Assembly (NCBI RefSeq): GCF_000520815.1
Contig: NZ_ASRY01000156.1
Span: 1 to 37,928, forward strand
Length of the DNA: 37,928 bases
Reading direction: 5' to 3'
From: Paenibacillus maysiensis
Lineage (GTDB): Bacteria > Bacillota > Bacilli > Paenibacillales > Paenibacillaceae
Made by a program: the position numbers and the translations under genes. A model generated the notes under the pieces. The model saw nothing but the letters and a program-made list of their open reading frames with translations, searched no databases and was not told where the DNA came from. Of the stretch, positions 26,035 to 34,518 are shown piece after piece. Positions within the stretch are counted from its first letter, which is position 1; each line of letters opens with the position of its first letter.

Positions 26035-26274
26035 GCAATCAGTAAAGTTTTTGAAGAAAAAAGCTGTATTTACGTCATAAAAACGAGCTATACTGAGGTG
26101 AGAATAGTAAAGGAGCCGTGCAGGAACACGACTCCAGTGCACAAACAACTGCTTAAAGAGCAGTCGGCAGTAGGGTCAAACAATAGACCGTTACCTTTGT
26201 GTGGAGCGGTCTATTTCTTTTTCATGTAGGTAAGCAATGCCGGAATGAACATACCAAACATGATCATCAAGGTA
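26035..26274. repeat. Direct repeat, copy 2 (toxin-antitoxin module)
   Basis: The full-length counterpart of copy 1, about 1.3 kb away in the same orientation. It keeps the complete block between the promoter side and the shared terminator, which copy 1 has lost. Confidence 0.85.
26101..26225 (+). ncRNA. Candidate antitoxin RNA of the type I module
   Basis: On the + strand, opposite and tail to tail with the toxin. It follows a -10-like TATACT (26089-26094); no good -35 is seen. It can form three hairpins: GGAG-CGTG with CACG-CTCC (about 26112-26135), ACTGCT with AGCAGT (about 26148-26164), and AATAGACCG (26182-26190) with CGGTCTATT (26207-26215). The third is followed by TCTTTTT and looks like a terminator. 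The last 15-40 nt would be antisense to the toxin mRNA end. Confidence 0.6.
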
Positions 26275-26285
26275 AAGGTCAGCAT
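26211..26285 (-). pseudogene. Degenerate holin-like toxin, copy 2
   Basis: The frame encodes MLTFTLMIMFGMFIPAL followed by LTYMKKK. Compared with copy 1 the acidic head (MEVKDAIS) is gone, a proline has replaced a leucine inside the helix, and the ribosome site and its hairpin are missing upstream of the only possible start. It is probably not made or not active. Confidence 0.75.
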
Positions 26286-26313
26286 GTGATAATGAATACA
26301 CTTTAATAATAAA

Positions 26314-26350
26314 TAACCCGGCTGAGATTAGAGTTATCTTGGTCGGGTTA
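26314..26350 (-). terminator. Terminator of the VOC gene
   Basis: TAACCCG (26314-26320) pairs with CGGGTTA (26344-26350). On the minus strand TTTATTATT follows. The stem includes the stop codon. Confidence 0.65.
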
Positions 26351-26737
26351 TTTTGCCAAATTCAACTGCCATGAAACTCCGTACTTATCTTGAACCCAGC
26401 CAAATAGTTGGCTTACGGGCGAGGCTTCCAGTGGCATTAGAACTTGTCCCTCCTGAGATAGCTGGTCAAACACGCGGTGAATTTCTTCTTCCGAATCACA
26501 GGTGACGAACAGCGATAGGGCCGGAGTAAAAGGGTGCTTGTCCTGATGGTTTTGGTCAATAGCCATGAAGGTTTGACCCTTTAGGGAGAATACGGCATGT
26601 AACACGCTTCCATCCTCCTGATAGAATACGCTAACGATGTTGGACGGCTCAAAAACGGAGGTATAAAATTGCATGGCTTCTTCTGCTTGACCGGAGAACA
26701 TGAAAAATGTTGTAATTTTTGGACTGGAATCTTGCAT
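26348..26737 (-). CDS. VOC (PhnB-like) family protein
   Basis: 129 residues of the vicinal oxygen chelate fold, PhnB/3-demethylubiquinone methyltransferase-like group: KITTFFMFSGQAEEAMQFYTSVF, HAVFSLKGQTFMAID, FTPALSLFVTC and GWVQDKYGVSWQLN. Members often bind small molecules or metals, and many have no known reaction. ATG 26737 follows CAAGGAG; the upstream in-frame ATG at 26776 has no ribosome site. It is on the minus strand next to a gene fragment on the + strand. Confidence 0.9.
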   Translation of the reverse strand: MQDSSPKITTFFMFSGQAEEAMQFYTSVFEPSNIVSVFYQEDGSVLHAVFSLKGQTFMAIDQNHQDKHPFTPALSLFVTCDSEEEIHRVFDQLSQEGQVLMPLEASPVSQLFGWVQDKYGVSWQLNLAK

Positions 26738-26766
26738 TGAGGTCAACTCCTTGGACGGGATATTAG

Positions 26767-26937
26767 ATGTTAACATCTTCTCTCTTTTTTAAAGGAAATA
26801 TTCAGCGATATAGGAAGTGCTCCATTCACTTCGGATATGAATATCCACTACTGGATCAGTATAACGAGTTGAGAAAACGATTTGAGATTAAAATGTGGCA
26901 TGAAATTGAGCTGGAGCATGTTCGGACAGGGAGTTAA
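26767..26937 (+). pseudogene. Possible gene fragment (56 codons)
   Basis: An open frame ends at TAA 26937 and reads CSIHFGYEYPLLDQYNELRK, then RFEIKMWHEIELEHVRTGS. The amphipathic helical sequence looks like a protein C-terminus. The only ATG (26767) has no ribosome site and overlaps the region behind the VOC start. No family recognised. It may be what is left of a gene lost in the accessory stretch. Confidence 0.3.
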
Positions 26938-27072
26938 TCGGGTCAGGATGTAAGAATTATGGATGTAAAGGGACGAAATAGAAAAATGCAGTGGCGGTAT
27001 GGGTATTCGCCTAGTCCACGGGCTGATGTCTCGCATAGGATACATCAGCCTAAAACACAAGGAGTGAACCGC

Positions 27073-27519
27073 ATGTCTTTAATGCCACAGGGTCCTTTTG
27101 GACCGCAAACGGGGTTTCCGGGTACATCCATGCCGCCAGGCCCAGGCCCTTCGAGTCCACAATTTCCTGGTACACCACAGGGGCCTTTTGGCCCGTCAAC
27201 AGGGCAAGGGTCGTTTTCGCCGCCGCCGGGGACTTTCGGTCCGCAAGGAGGACCACAAGGCGTTCAGGCGCCCACTGCCCCACCACCGCAATTTACACCA
27301 CCGAAGCCGCTGGTCTCCGCCTATGCTATTGATCCCGGAGCCATTTCCGGCTGTTTGTTCCGCAACACGTTTATATGGCTGACGAGCGGAGAGCGCTTCT
27401 GGCTATATCCGGTCTTTGTAGGCAGAACATCAGTGGCGGGATTCCGGTGGAACGGCCGTTTTTGGACATATTTTGGGATAGACACCAACCGCATTGAGTC
27501 GTTTAGCTGCTATTGGTAA
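27073..27519 (+). CDS. Pro/Gly-rich protein with conserved C-terminal domain
   Basis: 148 residues. The first 80 are low complexity with repeated GPFGP, PGP and TPQGP motifs. The C-terminal 65 are well ordered and aromatic: AYAIDPGAISGCLFRNTFIW, TSGERFWLYPVFVGRTSVAG, FRWNGRFWTYFGIDTNRIES, ending CYW. No signal peptide. I recognise this C-terminal domain from unnamed Bacillus proteins but know no function; a spore-surface role is a guess from composition. ATG 27073 follows AAGGAG (27059-27064). A 9-bp hairpin (GGCTGATGT with ACATCAGCC, 27021-27050) and a CATAGGATA (27034-27042), like a SigK -10, lie upstream. Confidence 0.82.
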   Translation: MSLMPQGPFGPQTGFPGTSMPPGPGPSSPQFPGTPQGPFGPSTGQGSFSPPPGTFGPQGGPQGVQAPTAPPPQFTPPKPLVSAYAIDPGAISGCLFRNTFIWLTSGERFWLYPVFVGRTSVAGFRWNGRFWTYFGIDTNRIESFSCYW

Positions 27520-27550
27520 GCATAATTTGGCGGTTGATATAAAAAAAAGC

Positions 27551-27595
27551 AAAAAGACTGAGGGAGCGCTGATAGCGTGCCTTCAGTCTTTTTTT
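27551..27595. terminator. Bidirectional terminator
   Basis: AAGACTGAGGGAGCGCT pairs with AGCGTGCCTTCAGTCTT with A/T runs on both sides. It separates the Pro/Gly-rich gene (+) from the PBP gene (-). Confidence 0.9.
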
Positions 27596-27599
27596 GTGG

Positions 27600-29660
27600 T
27601 TAATCCATCCACCATCGTTTGAAATTGCCCCACCATGACTTCTTCTCTGCCTGCTGCTCGGCCTGGTCATTCTGCGTTGCTTCCGGCGGATTGTTCTGCC
27701 CCGACAGTGTTTCCTTCGGCTCTGTTCCGCTTACGAACACTTCCAGCCGCTTGTCGGGACTGTCCGGTGCAGCCAGCTTGCCACTGGCCGGATCAATGTA
27801 GGCGCTGACGACGCCGTCAGGAATGGGAAAGATTTTGGGCGGCACATTCTCCAGCGCTTTCTCCGTATATTGCGCGAAAATCGGTGCCGCCCGCCGGGCA
27901 TCCTGCGTGCTGATGGCCTTACCCTTGTCGTAGCCGACCCAGACGGCGGTGGACAGCTCGGGTGTGAAGCCGACCATCCACGCATCGGTGTTGGTCGTGC
28001 CGCTCTTGCCGGCAACCGGGCGCTTGATCAGCTTCGCGACCCGGTTGCCGGTGCCGCCTTCCTCGAACACGCCTTCCATGAGGCGTGTGAGAACGTAGGC
28101 GGAGGCGGGCTTCACCACCTGCTCGGGCGCGGCCTGCGGCGCTTCATAGAGCGACCGCCCGGCCGCATCGGTGATGCGCAGCACCGCCACCGGAGCGACC
28201 TTTTGCCCGCCGCTGCCGATGACCGAGAAGGCCGAGGCCATCTCGAACGGGCTGACGGGCGATACGCCCAGCGCCAGTGACGGCACGGGCTTCAGCTCGC
28301 TCGTGATGCCCATTTTGCGGGCGAGATCCATGACCTTATCCGTCCCCACCTTCAAAATGGTGCTTACGGCATAAATATTATCGGACGCCGCAATCGCGCG
28401 TCGCAGATCAATTTCGCCCAAATATTTATCTCCAAAATTTTTGGGCTTATAGGTTTTGCGGTTGTTGTCGTAGTGAAACAACGTCGGTCGGCTTTCGAAC
28501 TTGGACGTACTCGTCAATTCGCCGGAATCGAGTGCGCTCAGATACATAATCGGCTTAAAGGACGATCCGGGCTGCCGGGTCGTGGCGAGCGCATGGTTGT
28601 ACTGGTTGGCGACATAGTTGGCTCCACCGACCATCGCCTTGACGTGCCCGCTGCGCGGGTCGATGGAGATCAGCGCGGTCTCCAGACCGTTGCTGCTCTT
28701 CATGCCTTCGCTTACTGCGGCCTCGGCTGCCTGCTGCATGTGCATGTCCAGCGTGGTATAAATGCTCAGGCCGCCGTGCTCCAGCACGCCCTCACTAATT
28801 CCAAGCTGATGAATCACGAGCTGGCGAACGTAGTCGCGGAACCAGGGCGCGGCTTCAACTGTCCGGCGCTGGCTCTCGGGCCGCAGGGCAAGGATTTCCC
28901 CATAGGCCTTGGTGGCTTCGGCCTGAGTGATCTTGCCTGTGAGCGCCATGGAATCGAGTACAACCTTTTGCCGATCCTTCGCGTTTTTCATATGATTATA
29001 CGGCGAATAGTAGGTCGGTCCTTTCGGAATACCTGCCAGCAGGGCGCTTTCGGCCAGATCCAGATCCTTGGCGGATTTGCCAAAATACATCTGGGAAGCC
29101 GCTTCAATACCGTAGGCACCGTGGCCATAGTAAATTTCATTCAAATACATTTGAAGCAGCTCGTCCTTGGTGTACTTCATTTCTAACTGTGCCGTGTAGA
29201 TGGCTTCCTTGGCCTTGCGTGTCCAGGTTTTTTCATGGGACAGATACAGATTACGTGCAAGCTGCTGTGTCAGCGTGCTGGCCCCTTGCGACATGTCCCA
29301 ACGGGTCACATTGACGAGCACCGCCCGGCCCAGACCTTTGAAATCAAACCCGAAATGATCATAAAACTTCCGGTCTTCTACAGCCAGCGTAGCCGCAATC
29401 AGATCGGGTGAAATATGATCCAGTTGGACAGGGATAGACTCCTTGCCTCCGGCAGAGAAGGTGGCAATGACTTTCCCCTGGCTGTCGAGCAGCCGTGAAT
29501 TCCGATCCGTATCCGCGAGCGGAAGACTGGTCGTATATAAATAGGCGAGCAGAATGCAGGCGGCGATGACCGTCAGAATGGTGAGTGACATCAGTCCCTG
29601 AAACCATCGAACCCAGAGCGGTTTGCGCTTGGGTGATTGCTTAGTTGTACCGGCCATCAT
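27600..29660 (-). CDS. Class A penicillin-binding protein (1A family)
   Basis: A bifunctional peptidoglycan glycosyltransferase and transpeptidase. About 686 residues. A cytoplasmic Lys/Arg head and one membrane helix (about 20-43) precede the glycosyltransferase domain with EDRKFYDHFGFD and GASTLTQQLARN. The transpeptidase domain carries SSFK, SDN and KSGTT. A Gln/Glu-rich tail ends in WWGNFKRWWMD. ATG 29660 follows AAGGAGG closely; ATG 29657 is better spaced. Between ywhD-like and speE genes in B. subtilis stands pbpG (PBP2d, a sporulation PBP), so this may be its orthologue. The 3' half is notably GC-rich. Confidence 0.94.
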   Translation of the reverse strand: MMAGTTKQSPKRKPLWVRWFQGLMSLTILTVIAACILLAYLYTTSLPLADTDRNSRLLDSQGKVIATFSAGGKESIPVQLDHISPDLIAATLAVEDRKFYDHFGFDFKGLGRAVLVNVTRWDMSQGASTLTQQLARNLYLSHEKTWTRKAKEAIYTAQLEMKYTKDELLQMYLNEIYYGHGAYGIEAASQMYFGKSAKDLDLAESALLAGIPKGPTYYSPYNHMKNAKDRQKVVLDSMALTGKITQAEATKAYGEILALRPESQRRTVEAAPWFRDYVRQLVIHQLGISEGVLEHGGLSIYTTLDMHMQQAAEAAVSEGMKSSNGLETALISIDPRSGHVKAMVGGANYVANQYNHALATTRQPGSSFKPIMYLSALDSGELTSTSKFESRPTLFHYDNNRKTYKPKNFGDKYLGEIDLRRAIAASDNIYAVSTILKVGTDKVMDLARKMGITSELKPVPSLALGVSPVSPFEMASAFSVIGSGGQKVAPVAVLRITDAAGRSLYEAPQAAPEQVVKPASAYVLTRLMEGVFEEGGTGNRVAKLIKRPVAGKSGTTNTDAWMVGFTPELSTAVWVGYDKGKAISTQDARRAAPIFAQYTEKALENVPPKIFPIPDGVVSAYIDPASGKLAAPDSPDKRLEVFVSGTEPKETLSGQNNPPEATQNDQAEQQAEKKSWWGNFKRWWMD

Positions 29661-29769
29661 GCCACCTCCTTCCTTGGTTGATGTTCTCAGTATTGTCAAT
29701 CCGAAAGCGTCTATTCATCAGATGCGCGTACGTGTACATTTTATACCAGATCCAATCTGAAAAAGATTT

Positions 29770-29798
29770 TTGCAGGCTATCGGGTTATTGCTTATAAT
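29770..29798 (+). promoter_or_regulatory. Sigma-A promoter of speE
   Basis: TTGCAG (29770-29775), 17 nt and a perfect TATAAT (29793-29798). The leader is about 117 nt and shows no clear regulatory fold. Confidence 0.75.
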
Positions 29799-29921
29799 GC
29801 AAAAAAGTGTGAAAGTGCAGTGTGTTTGGTTACAATAAATATAGCAAACTCGGCGTTTATGTGTTACAGATATCGTGTTTATTGTCGGATACATACTTTG
29901 ATGAGAAAGAAGGTTGAAATG

Positions 29922-30749
29922 ATGGACTTGTGGTTTACGGAGAAGCAAACTCCCTCTTACGGCATTACGGCAAAAATCAAACAAACCTACGTCTCCGAGA
30001 AAACGGATTTTCAGGATCTGGCAATGATGGAGACCGAGGAATTCGGCAATATGCTCGTACTGGACGGTATGGTAATGACAACCGTGAAGGATGAGTTCGT
30101 TTATCATGAAATGGTAGCGCATCCCGCTCTGAACACACACCCAAATCCGAAGAAGGTTTTGGTGGTGGGCGGTGGCGATGGCGGCGTTATTCGTGAGGTC
30201 ATCAAGCACCCTGAGGTCGAAAAGGCGGTGCTGGTTGAGATCGACGGTAAAGTGATCGAATATTCCAAACAATATTTGCCCGAAATTGCCGGAAAGCTGG
30301 ACGAGCCTAATGTGGAAGTGCTGATCAATGATGGCTATATGCATATTCTGGAGCACAAAAATGAATACGACGTCATTATGGTCGATTCCACGGAACCCGT
30401 TGGCCCGGCAGCACCGCTGTTCGAACGCGGTTTTTACCAAGGTATCTTTGAAGCGTTGAAGGAAGATGGCATTTTTGTGGCGCAAACGGATAACCCTTGG
30501 TTCAAAGCCGACCTGATTCAGAAGGTCAACAAGGATGTGAAGGAAATTTTCCCGATTGTACGTGTGTACGGGGCGAATATTCCGACCTATCCGAGCGGTC
30601 TGTGGACATTCACATTGGGCAGCAAAAGGTATGATCCGCTCGAAGTCGATGAGGCACATATTCCCGAAATGGACACACGATATTACAGTCCGCGTCTGCA
30701 CAAGGCAGCGTTCGTGCTGCCTAAATTTGTGGAGGATTTGACGAAGTAG
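29922..30749 (+). CDS. speE: Spermidine synthase
   Basis: Transfers an aminopropyl group from decarboxylated S-adenosylmethionine to putrescine. 275 residues, usual for the bacterial enzyme. The N-terminus [13 protein letters not shown], the SAM loop [14 protein letters not shown], the acidic DGYMHIL and the putrescine-site segment [10 protein letters not shown] are all present. [10 protein letters not shown] and [10 protein letters not shown] match the B. subtilis enzyme as I recall it. ATG 29922 is eight bases after AAGAAGG; ATG 29919 directly before it is also possible. The B. subtilis partner speB does not follow. Confidence 0.96.
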   Translation: MDLWFTEKQTPSYGITAKIKQTYVSEKTDFQDLAMMETEEFGNMLVLDGMVMTTVKDEFVYHEMVAHPALNTHPNPKKVLVVGGGDGGVIREVIKHPEVEKAVLVEIDGKVIEYSKQYLPEIAGKLDEPNVEVLINDGYMHILEHKNEYDVIMVDSTEPVGPAAPLFERGFYQGIFEALKEDGIFVAQTDNPWFKADLIQKVNKDVKEIFPIVRVYGANIPTYPSGLWTFTLGSKRYDPLEVDEAHIPEMDTRYYSPRLHKAAFVLPKFVEDLTK

Positions 30750-30760
30750 CCCTTGTTAGT

Positions 30761-30824
30761 AAGCGTCTTGGCATTCTTTGTAGCCTGTTTTCAGGTGAAA
30801 AAGAGTGCTACAGGCGCTTTTTTT
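30761..30824 (+). terminator. Terminator of speE
   Basis: A nested stem: AAGCG with CGCTT, TGTAGC (30779-30784) with GCTACA (30807-30812), and CCTG-TTTT-CAGG inside, then seven T. Confidence 0.65.
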
Positions 30825-30962
30825 GATATTTAATAAAAGGCGCAAATGAGAATAGACCATACTGGACACCGTATTTCCTTTTAAGATAAAAGAAGGGAAT
30901 TTAAGGGTGTGTGTAGAAATATACAAAAAGCCAAACATTAGACAGAATTGAAATATCATCTA

Positions 30963-30982
30963 GAGGAGGTTTGGTTATGTAA
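30963..30982 (+). promoter_or_regulatory. Strong ribosome site followed by ATG-TAA
   Basis: GAGGAGG (30963-30969) is followed at 7 nt by ATG (30977-30979) and at once by TAA. It lies 41 nt before the TTG start of the MFS gene and encodes no protein. It may be a start-stop element that holds ribosomes, or the remains of a lost start. Confidence 0.35.
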
Positions 30983-31022
30983 ACACACAAATCGGCTATG
31001 TACGAAAGAGGGGGAAACTTTT

Positions 31023-32315
31023 TTGATCAGACGTTCTTTTTATTATCTGTGGGGTTCGCAGACGATCTCCAACGTAGCAGATATCATCTACATGTTGAGT
31101 GTAGTGGTACTGGTGTTCAGCTCAAGTAATTCTTTAATGACGACCATTTTAATTCCGTTGTTCCGCTTGTCTGCGCAGGTGCTTAGTGGACTGGTGGCTC
31201 CCGTGGTTCTCAGTCGTTTCCGGCTAACGAGGGTGTTGCTGTTTTCCCAATTTGGGCAGTTTATCATTTTTACATTACTCCTGCTTTACCTGTGGATCAC
31301 ACCTGAGCAGAGGTCGTTTCTGTTCATTTTTGTGATGGTGTTCGGCATGTCATTTTTGGATGGCTGGACCAACCCGTCACGTAATGCGCTTGTACCCCGA
31401 TTGGCAACTGGCGAGGGGCTGATGCGTGCGAACGGCATGGTGGCGGTCAGTGATCAAGTGGTTAAATGTGCAGGCTGGGCGTTGAGTGGGATTATTGTGG
31501 CCTGGCTCGGTTCCCTGAATACGCTTGTGATCGCATCCTGTTGTTATTTAGTGGCTGTAACGGTTACGTCCTTCATTCGTGATCCGCTGGATCAAAAGGA
31601 ATTAAGCCCCGAATCCTCAGAATCCTCGAACAATTCAACAGAAACAGCAAATTCAAAAGAAAAAGGCTCTCACTGGAAGGAGCTTGGTGAAGGATGGAAA
31701 ATCATTTGGCATAACCGCCGCATCCGGTCTCTAATGATCGTGGATAGTGTGGATACCATTGGAGGAACCTCGTGGCTGGGTGTATTTATTCTGGCGTATG
31801 TTACTCAGGTGCTGCATCAGGATGCAAGCTGGTGGGGCTTTATGAATGCTTCCTTTTTCTCCGGTACAATTCTGGGCGGGCTGCTTGTCGTCGGCTTGGT
31901 TAAGCGGCTGCAAAAGAACAGCTTTCTGTACATGCTCGGAGCATTGCTTGTGTATGTGCTGATTACGATAGTGTTTGCACTCAATACGATCCCGGTCGCT
32001 GCGCTTGTTCTTTTTGCTGTATCCGGCTTACCGGTTCAAATGGCTGGCATTATTCGCCGCACCTTGCTGCAAACGAGTGCCCCGGCCGCTCAGCTTCCCA
32101 AAGTGATGGCGGGTATCGATGTGCTTACGAATCTCGCTTTCGGCCTGTCTTTACTGTTCCTGGGCTGGTATGCAGACCGCTTTGGTATGGTGCAGGTGTA
32201 CCTGCTGGCTGCGGCCATGACGACCATTGCTGTCCTGATCGGCTGGTTCTATCGCCGGGATTTTCAGGAAAGTGAGCAAGTGGACCATCCAACCGCTACG
32301 GGCGCAGGGGTTTGA
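31023..32315 (+). CDS. MFS transporter
   Basis: 430 residues with about 12 membrane helices in two halves. The middle loop (about 190-222) is Ser/Asn/Glu-rich and hydrophilic (ESSESSNNSTETANSKEKGS). The opening FYYLWGSQTISNVADIIYML and the region NPSRNALVPRL fit the MFS_3 / MefA-like efflux group, whose known substrates are macrolides and other drugs; the substrate is not known here. TTG 31023 follows GAGGGG at 9 nt; the in-frame ATG at 30948 has no ribosome site and adds 25 residues. Just upstream lies a ribosome site with an ATG-TAA. Confidence 0.88.
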   Translation: MIRRSFYYLWGSQTISNVADIIYMLSVVVLVFSSSNSLMTTILIPLFRLSAQVLSGLVAPVVLSRFRLTRVLLFSQFGQFIIFTLLLLYLWITPEQRSFLFIFVMVFGMSFLDGWTNPSRNALVPRLATGEGLMRANGMVAVSDQVVKCAGWALSGIIVAWLGSLNTLVIASCCYLVAVTVTSFIRDPLDQKELSPESSESSNNSTETANSKEKGSHWKELGEGWKIIWHNRRIRSLMIVDSVDTIGGTSWLGVFILAYVTQVLHQDASWWGFMNASFFSGTILGGLLVVGLVKRLQKNSFLYMLGALLVYVLITIVFALNTIPVAALVLFAVSGLPVQMAGIIRRTLLQTSAPAAQLPKVMAGIDVLTNLAFGLSLLFLGWYADRFGMVQVYLLAAAMTTIAVLIGWFYRRDFQESEQVDHPTATGAGV

Positions 32316-32396
32316 AGCTAAGGCATTCGTGGGACGGGTCAACTGGTATTGATGGACTACATAATAGTTTCACTACTTTCTAACTTAGAGTAAAAA

Positions 32397-32432
32397 ATAA
32401 GCCAAGCCTGTCATATCCAAGGCTTGGCTTAT
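32397..32432. terminator. Perfect hairpin after the MFS gene
   Basis: ATAAGCCAAGCC (32397-32408) pairs perfectly with GGCTTGGCTTAT (32421-32432). The T-run is on the minus strand (a run of A before the left arm), so it would stop minus-strand transcription better than the MFS transcript. Confidence 0.6.
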
Positions 32433-32488
32433 GTGTTATATAATTTAAATTAAATTCACACATTATCATATACATATTCTTTTTGTAG

Positions 32489-32650
32489 ATATCTTTCTCA
32501 GAAAGGGTTGTTCATTTTTCACCGGACTTTTTTGCTATATATTTACTTATCGGAAAAGTAGAGGTAAGCGGTTTAATAGTTTGCTTTATAAACACAGGCT
32601 TATTAGCACTAGGATATCTCGCTGTGTATTCAAATAAAGAAAGTGCGTAA
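32489..32650 (+). pseudogene. Possible fragment of a membrane protein (53 codons)
   Basis: In the 460-bp gap after the MFS gene an open frame without start codon ends at TAA 32650. It reads SPDFFAIYLLIGKVEVSGLI, then VCFINTGLLALGYLAVYSNK, then ESA, with two hydrophobic segments. Its codons are more AT-rich than those of its neighbours. It looks like the end of a deleted membrane gene. No family recognised. Confidence 0.3.
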
Positions 32651-32732
32651 ATGAAACTGCATTTCTAACACCGACTCGATTCCGAAGTTGTTAACGAAGT
32701 ACCTTCTGCTTTAGCATACATCACAACCCAAA

Positions 32733-32760
32733 AAGCCGATTGCATAAGAGCAATCGGCTT
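32733..32760 (-). terminator. Terminator of the ABC exporter operon
   Basis: AAGCCGATTGC (32733-32743) pairs perfectly with GCAATCGGCTT (32750-32760). On the minus strand a T-run follows. Confidence 0.88.
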
Positions 32761-32778
32761 ATCCCCTCACCTGATATG

Positions 32779-34518
32779 CTAGGCCGTAGTGAACTGGCTG
32801 TTATAGAGCGAGGCATAATGGCCTCCGCTTGCAAGCAGCCCCTCATGGGTTCCACTTTCCACTACATCGCCGTTTTTCATGTATAAAATCAGATCCGCTT
32901 CGCGGATGGTTGATAGTCGGTGGGCGATCACGAAGCTGGTGCGTCCGGCAATCATTTTCATAAATGCCTTCTGAATACGCGCTTCTGTCAAGGTGTCAAT
33001 GCTGCTGGTCGCTTCATCCAGTATCAGCATAGGTGGATCGACGAGAATCACCCTCGCGATGGTGAGCAGCTGCTTTTGGCCTTGTGACAGGCTGTCGCCT
33101 GATCCGCTGATGATTGTATCATAGCCATGAGGCAGGCGCTTGATGAAGCTATGCGCATTGGCAGCCGTTGCAGCCGCGATCACTTCTTCTTCCGTCGCTT
33201 CCGGCTTTCCGTAAGCGATATTGTCCCGAATCGTACCGCTGAACAGCCATGTATCCTGAAGCACCATGCCAAAGTTCGTCCGCAGACTGTCTCGGCTCAT
33301 GTCGTGGATGTTCACCCCGTCGATGGATATCGAGCCGCTATCTACATCATAGAATCGCATGAGCAGGTTGACGAGTGTGGTTTTACCAGCTCCGGTCTGC
33401 CCGACAATCGCAATACGGGTGCCCGGCTTAACCTCCAAACTAAAGTTCGTAATGAGCGTACGTTCCGGGGTATAGGAGAATTTGACATGATCAAAAAGAA
33501 TCGTGCCTTTGCTGCGTACCAGCTGTACGGCGTTCGATTTTTCTGGCTGCTCAGGCGGCGAGTCCAAAATAGCAAATATACGCTGAGCGGAAGCCGTAGC
33601 CGACTGGAATTGGGTCAGCACACCCGTAATTTCATTAAAAGGCTTGGTAAACAAATTCGTATAGATCAGAAAACTTGATAATCCCCCTACCGAAATCACA
33701 CCCAGAATGATGGAGATACAGCCGATCATCGCCGTGACCGAGAAGGTCATGTTGTTCACCAATCGGGTAGAGGGATTGGACAATGATCCGTAAAACTGTG
33801 ATTTTACCCCGGCTTGATACAATTGTTCGTTCTTGGCGGCAAATTCCTCAAACGAGCGGTTTTCATAGTGAAAGGCTGTGACCACCCGCTGTCCGCCGAT
33901 CATTTCCTCTACATAACCGTTCAGACTTCCTAAAATTTGGGCCTGTTCGCGGAACATGCGCTGGGATCGTGTGGTAATGAACCGTGCCACACCATACGTG
34001 ACCGGGGCTGACACCAGCACGACCAGCGTCATCATTGGACTGATGTACAGCATGAGCACAATCGAGCCTATAATCGTAATAATCCCGGTAATCAAGGTAG
34101 AAAAGCCTTGCAGCAATCCATCCGACACAGCATCCATATCGTTCACAAAACGGCTGATGCTGTCACCTTGCGGGTGATTGTCGTGGAAGCTTAACGGGAG
34201 GATATTAAAATGATCAAATAACTCCTGCCGCATATCATTGACCGTCTGATAAGCAATACGGTTCGTCAAATAGGTGAGCAGCCAGCTAAACAAGCTGCCT
34301 ACGGCATACACCATGCCTAATCCGGCAAGAATGTGCGCAATCCCTCTAAAATCCACCGCACCCTTATCCACCATGTGGTCGATGGCCTGACCGATCATGT
34401 AGGGGCCGATCAGACTGGCAAGTACGCTGAGAATCGCGCTGATGATGACCCAAAACAATGTTTTTTTATATTGACCTACATAGGTTAACAATCTTCTCCA
34501 GGTTTCCTTGGCGCTCAT
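32779..34518 (-). CDS. ABC exporter, permease-ATPase subunit 2
   Basis: A multidrug-type half transporter of 579 residues: six membrane helices (about 20-310) then a nucleotide-binding domain with Walker A GQTGAGKTT, Walker B plus catalytic Glu LILDEATSS and the switch IAHRLSTI. The signature is LSQGQ, not LSGGQ. Its ATG 34518 overlaps the stop of the upstream subunit by 4 nt, so they are translationally coupled and probably form a heterodimer. Substrate unknown; the LysR gene divergent to the operon may control it. Confidence 0.92.
   Translation of the reverse strand: MSAKETWRRLLTYVGQYKKTLFWVIISAILSVLASLIGPYMIGQAIDHMVDKGAVDFRGIAHILAGLGMVYAVGSLFSWLLTYLTNRIAYQTVNDMRQELFDHFNILPLSFHDNHPQGDSISRFVNDMDAVSDGLLQGFSTLITGIITIIGSIVLMLYISPMMTLVVLVSAPVTYGVARFITTRSQRMFREQAQILGSLNGYVEEMIGGQRVVTAFHYENRSFEEFAAKNEQLYQAGVKSQFYGSLSNPSTRLVNNMTFSVTAMIGCISIILGVISVGGLSSFLIYTNLFTKPFNEITGVLTQFQSATASAQRIFAILDSPPEQPEKSNAVQLVRSKGTILFDHVKFSYTPERTLITNFSLEVKPGTRIAIVGQTGAGKTTLVNLLMRFYDVDSGSISIDGVNIHDMSRDSLRTNFGMVLQDTWLFSGTIRDNIAYGKPEATEEEVIAAATAANAHSFIKRLPHGYDTIISGSGDSLSQGQKQLLTIARVILVDPPMLILDEATSSIDTLTEARIQKAFMKMIAGRTSFVIAHRLSTIREADLILYMKNGDVVESGTHEGLLASGGHYASLYNSQFTTA

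Noticed and set aside
28473..29186. 237-codon + strand frame inside the PBP gene
   Set aside because: Arises from GC-rich codons of the PBP gene on the other strand.
29718..30701. 327-codon minus-strand frame opposite speE
   Set aside because: speE is unmistakable on the + strand; the antisense frame is a codon-usage artefact.
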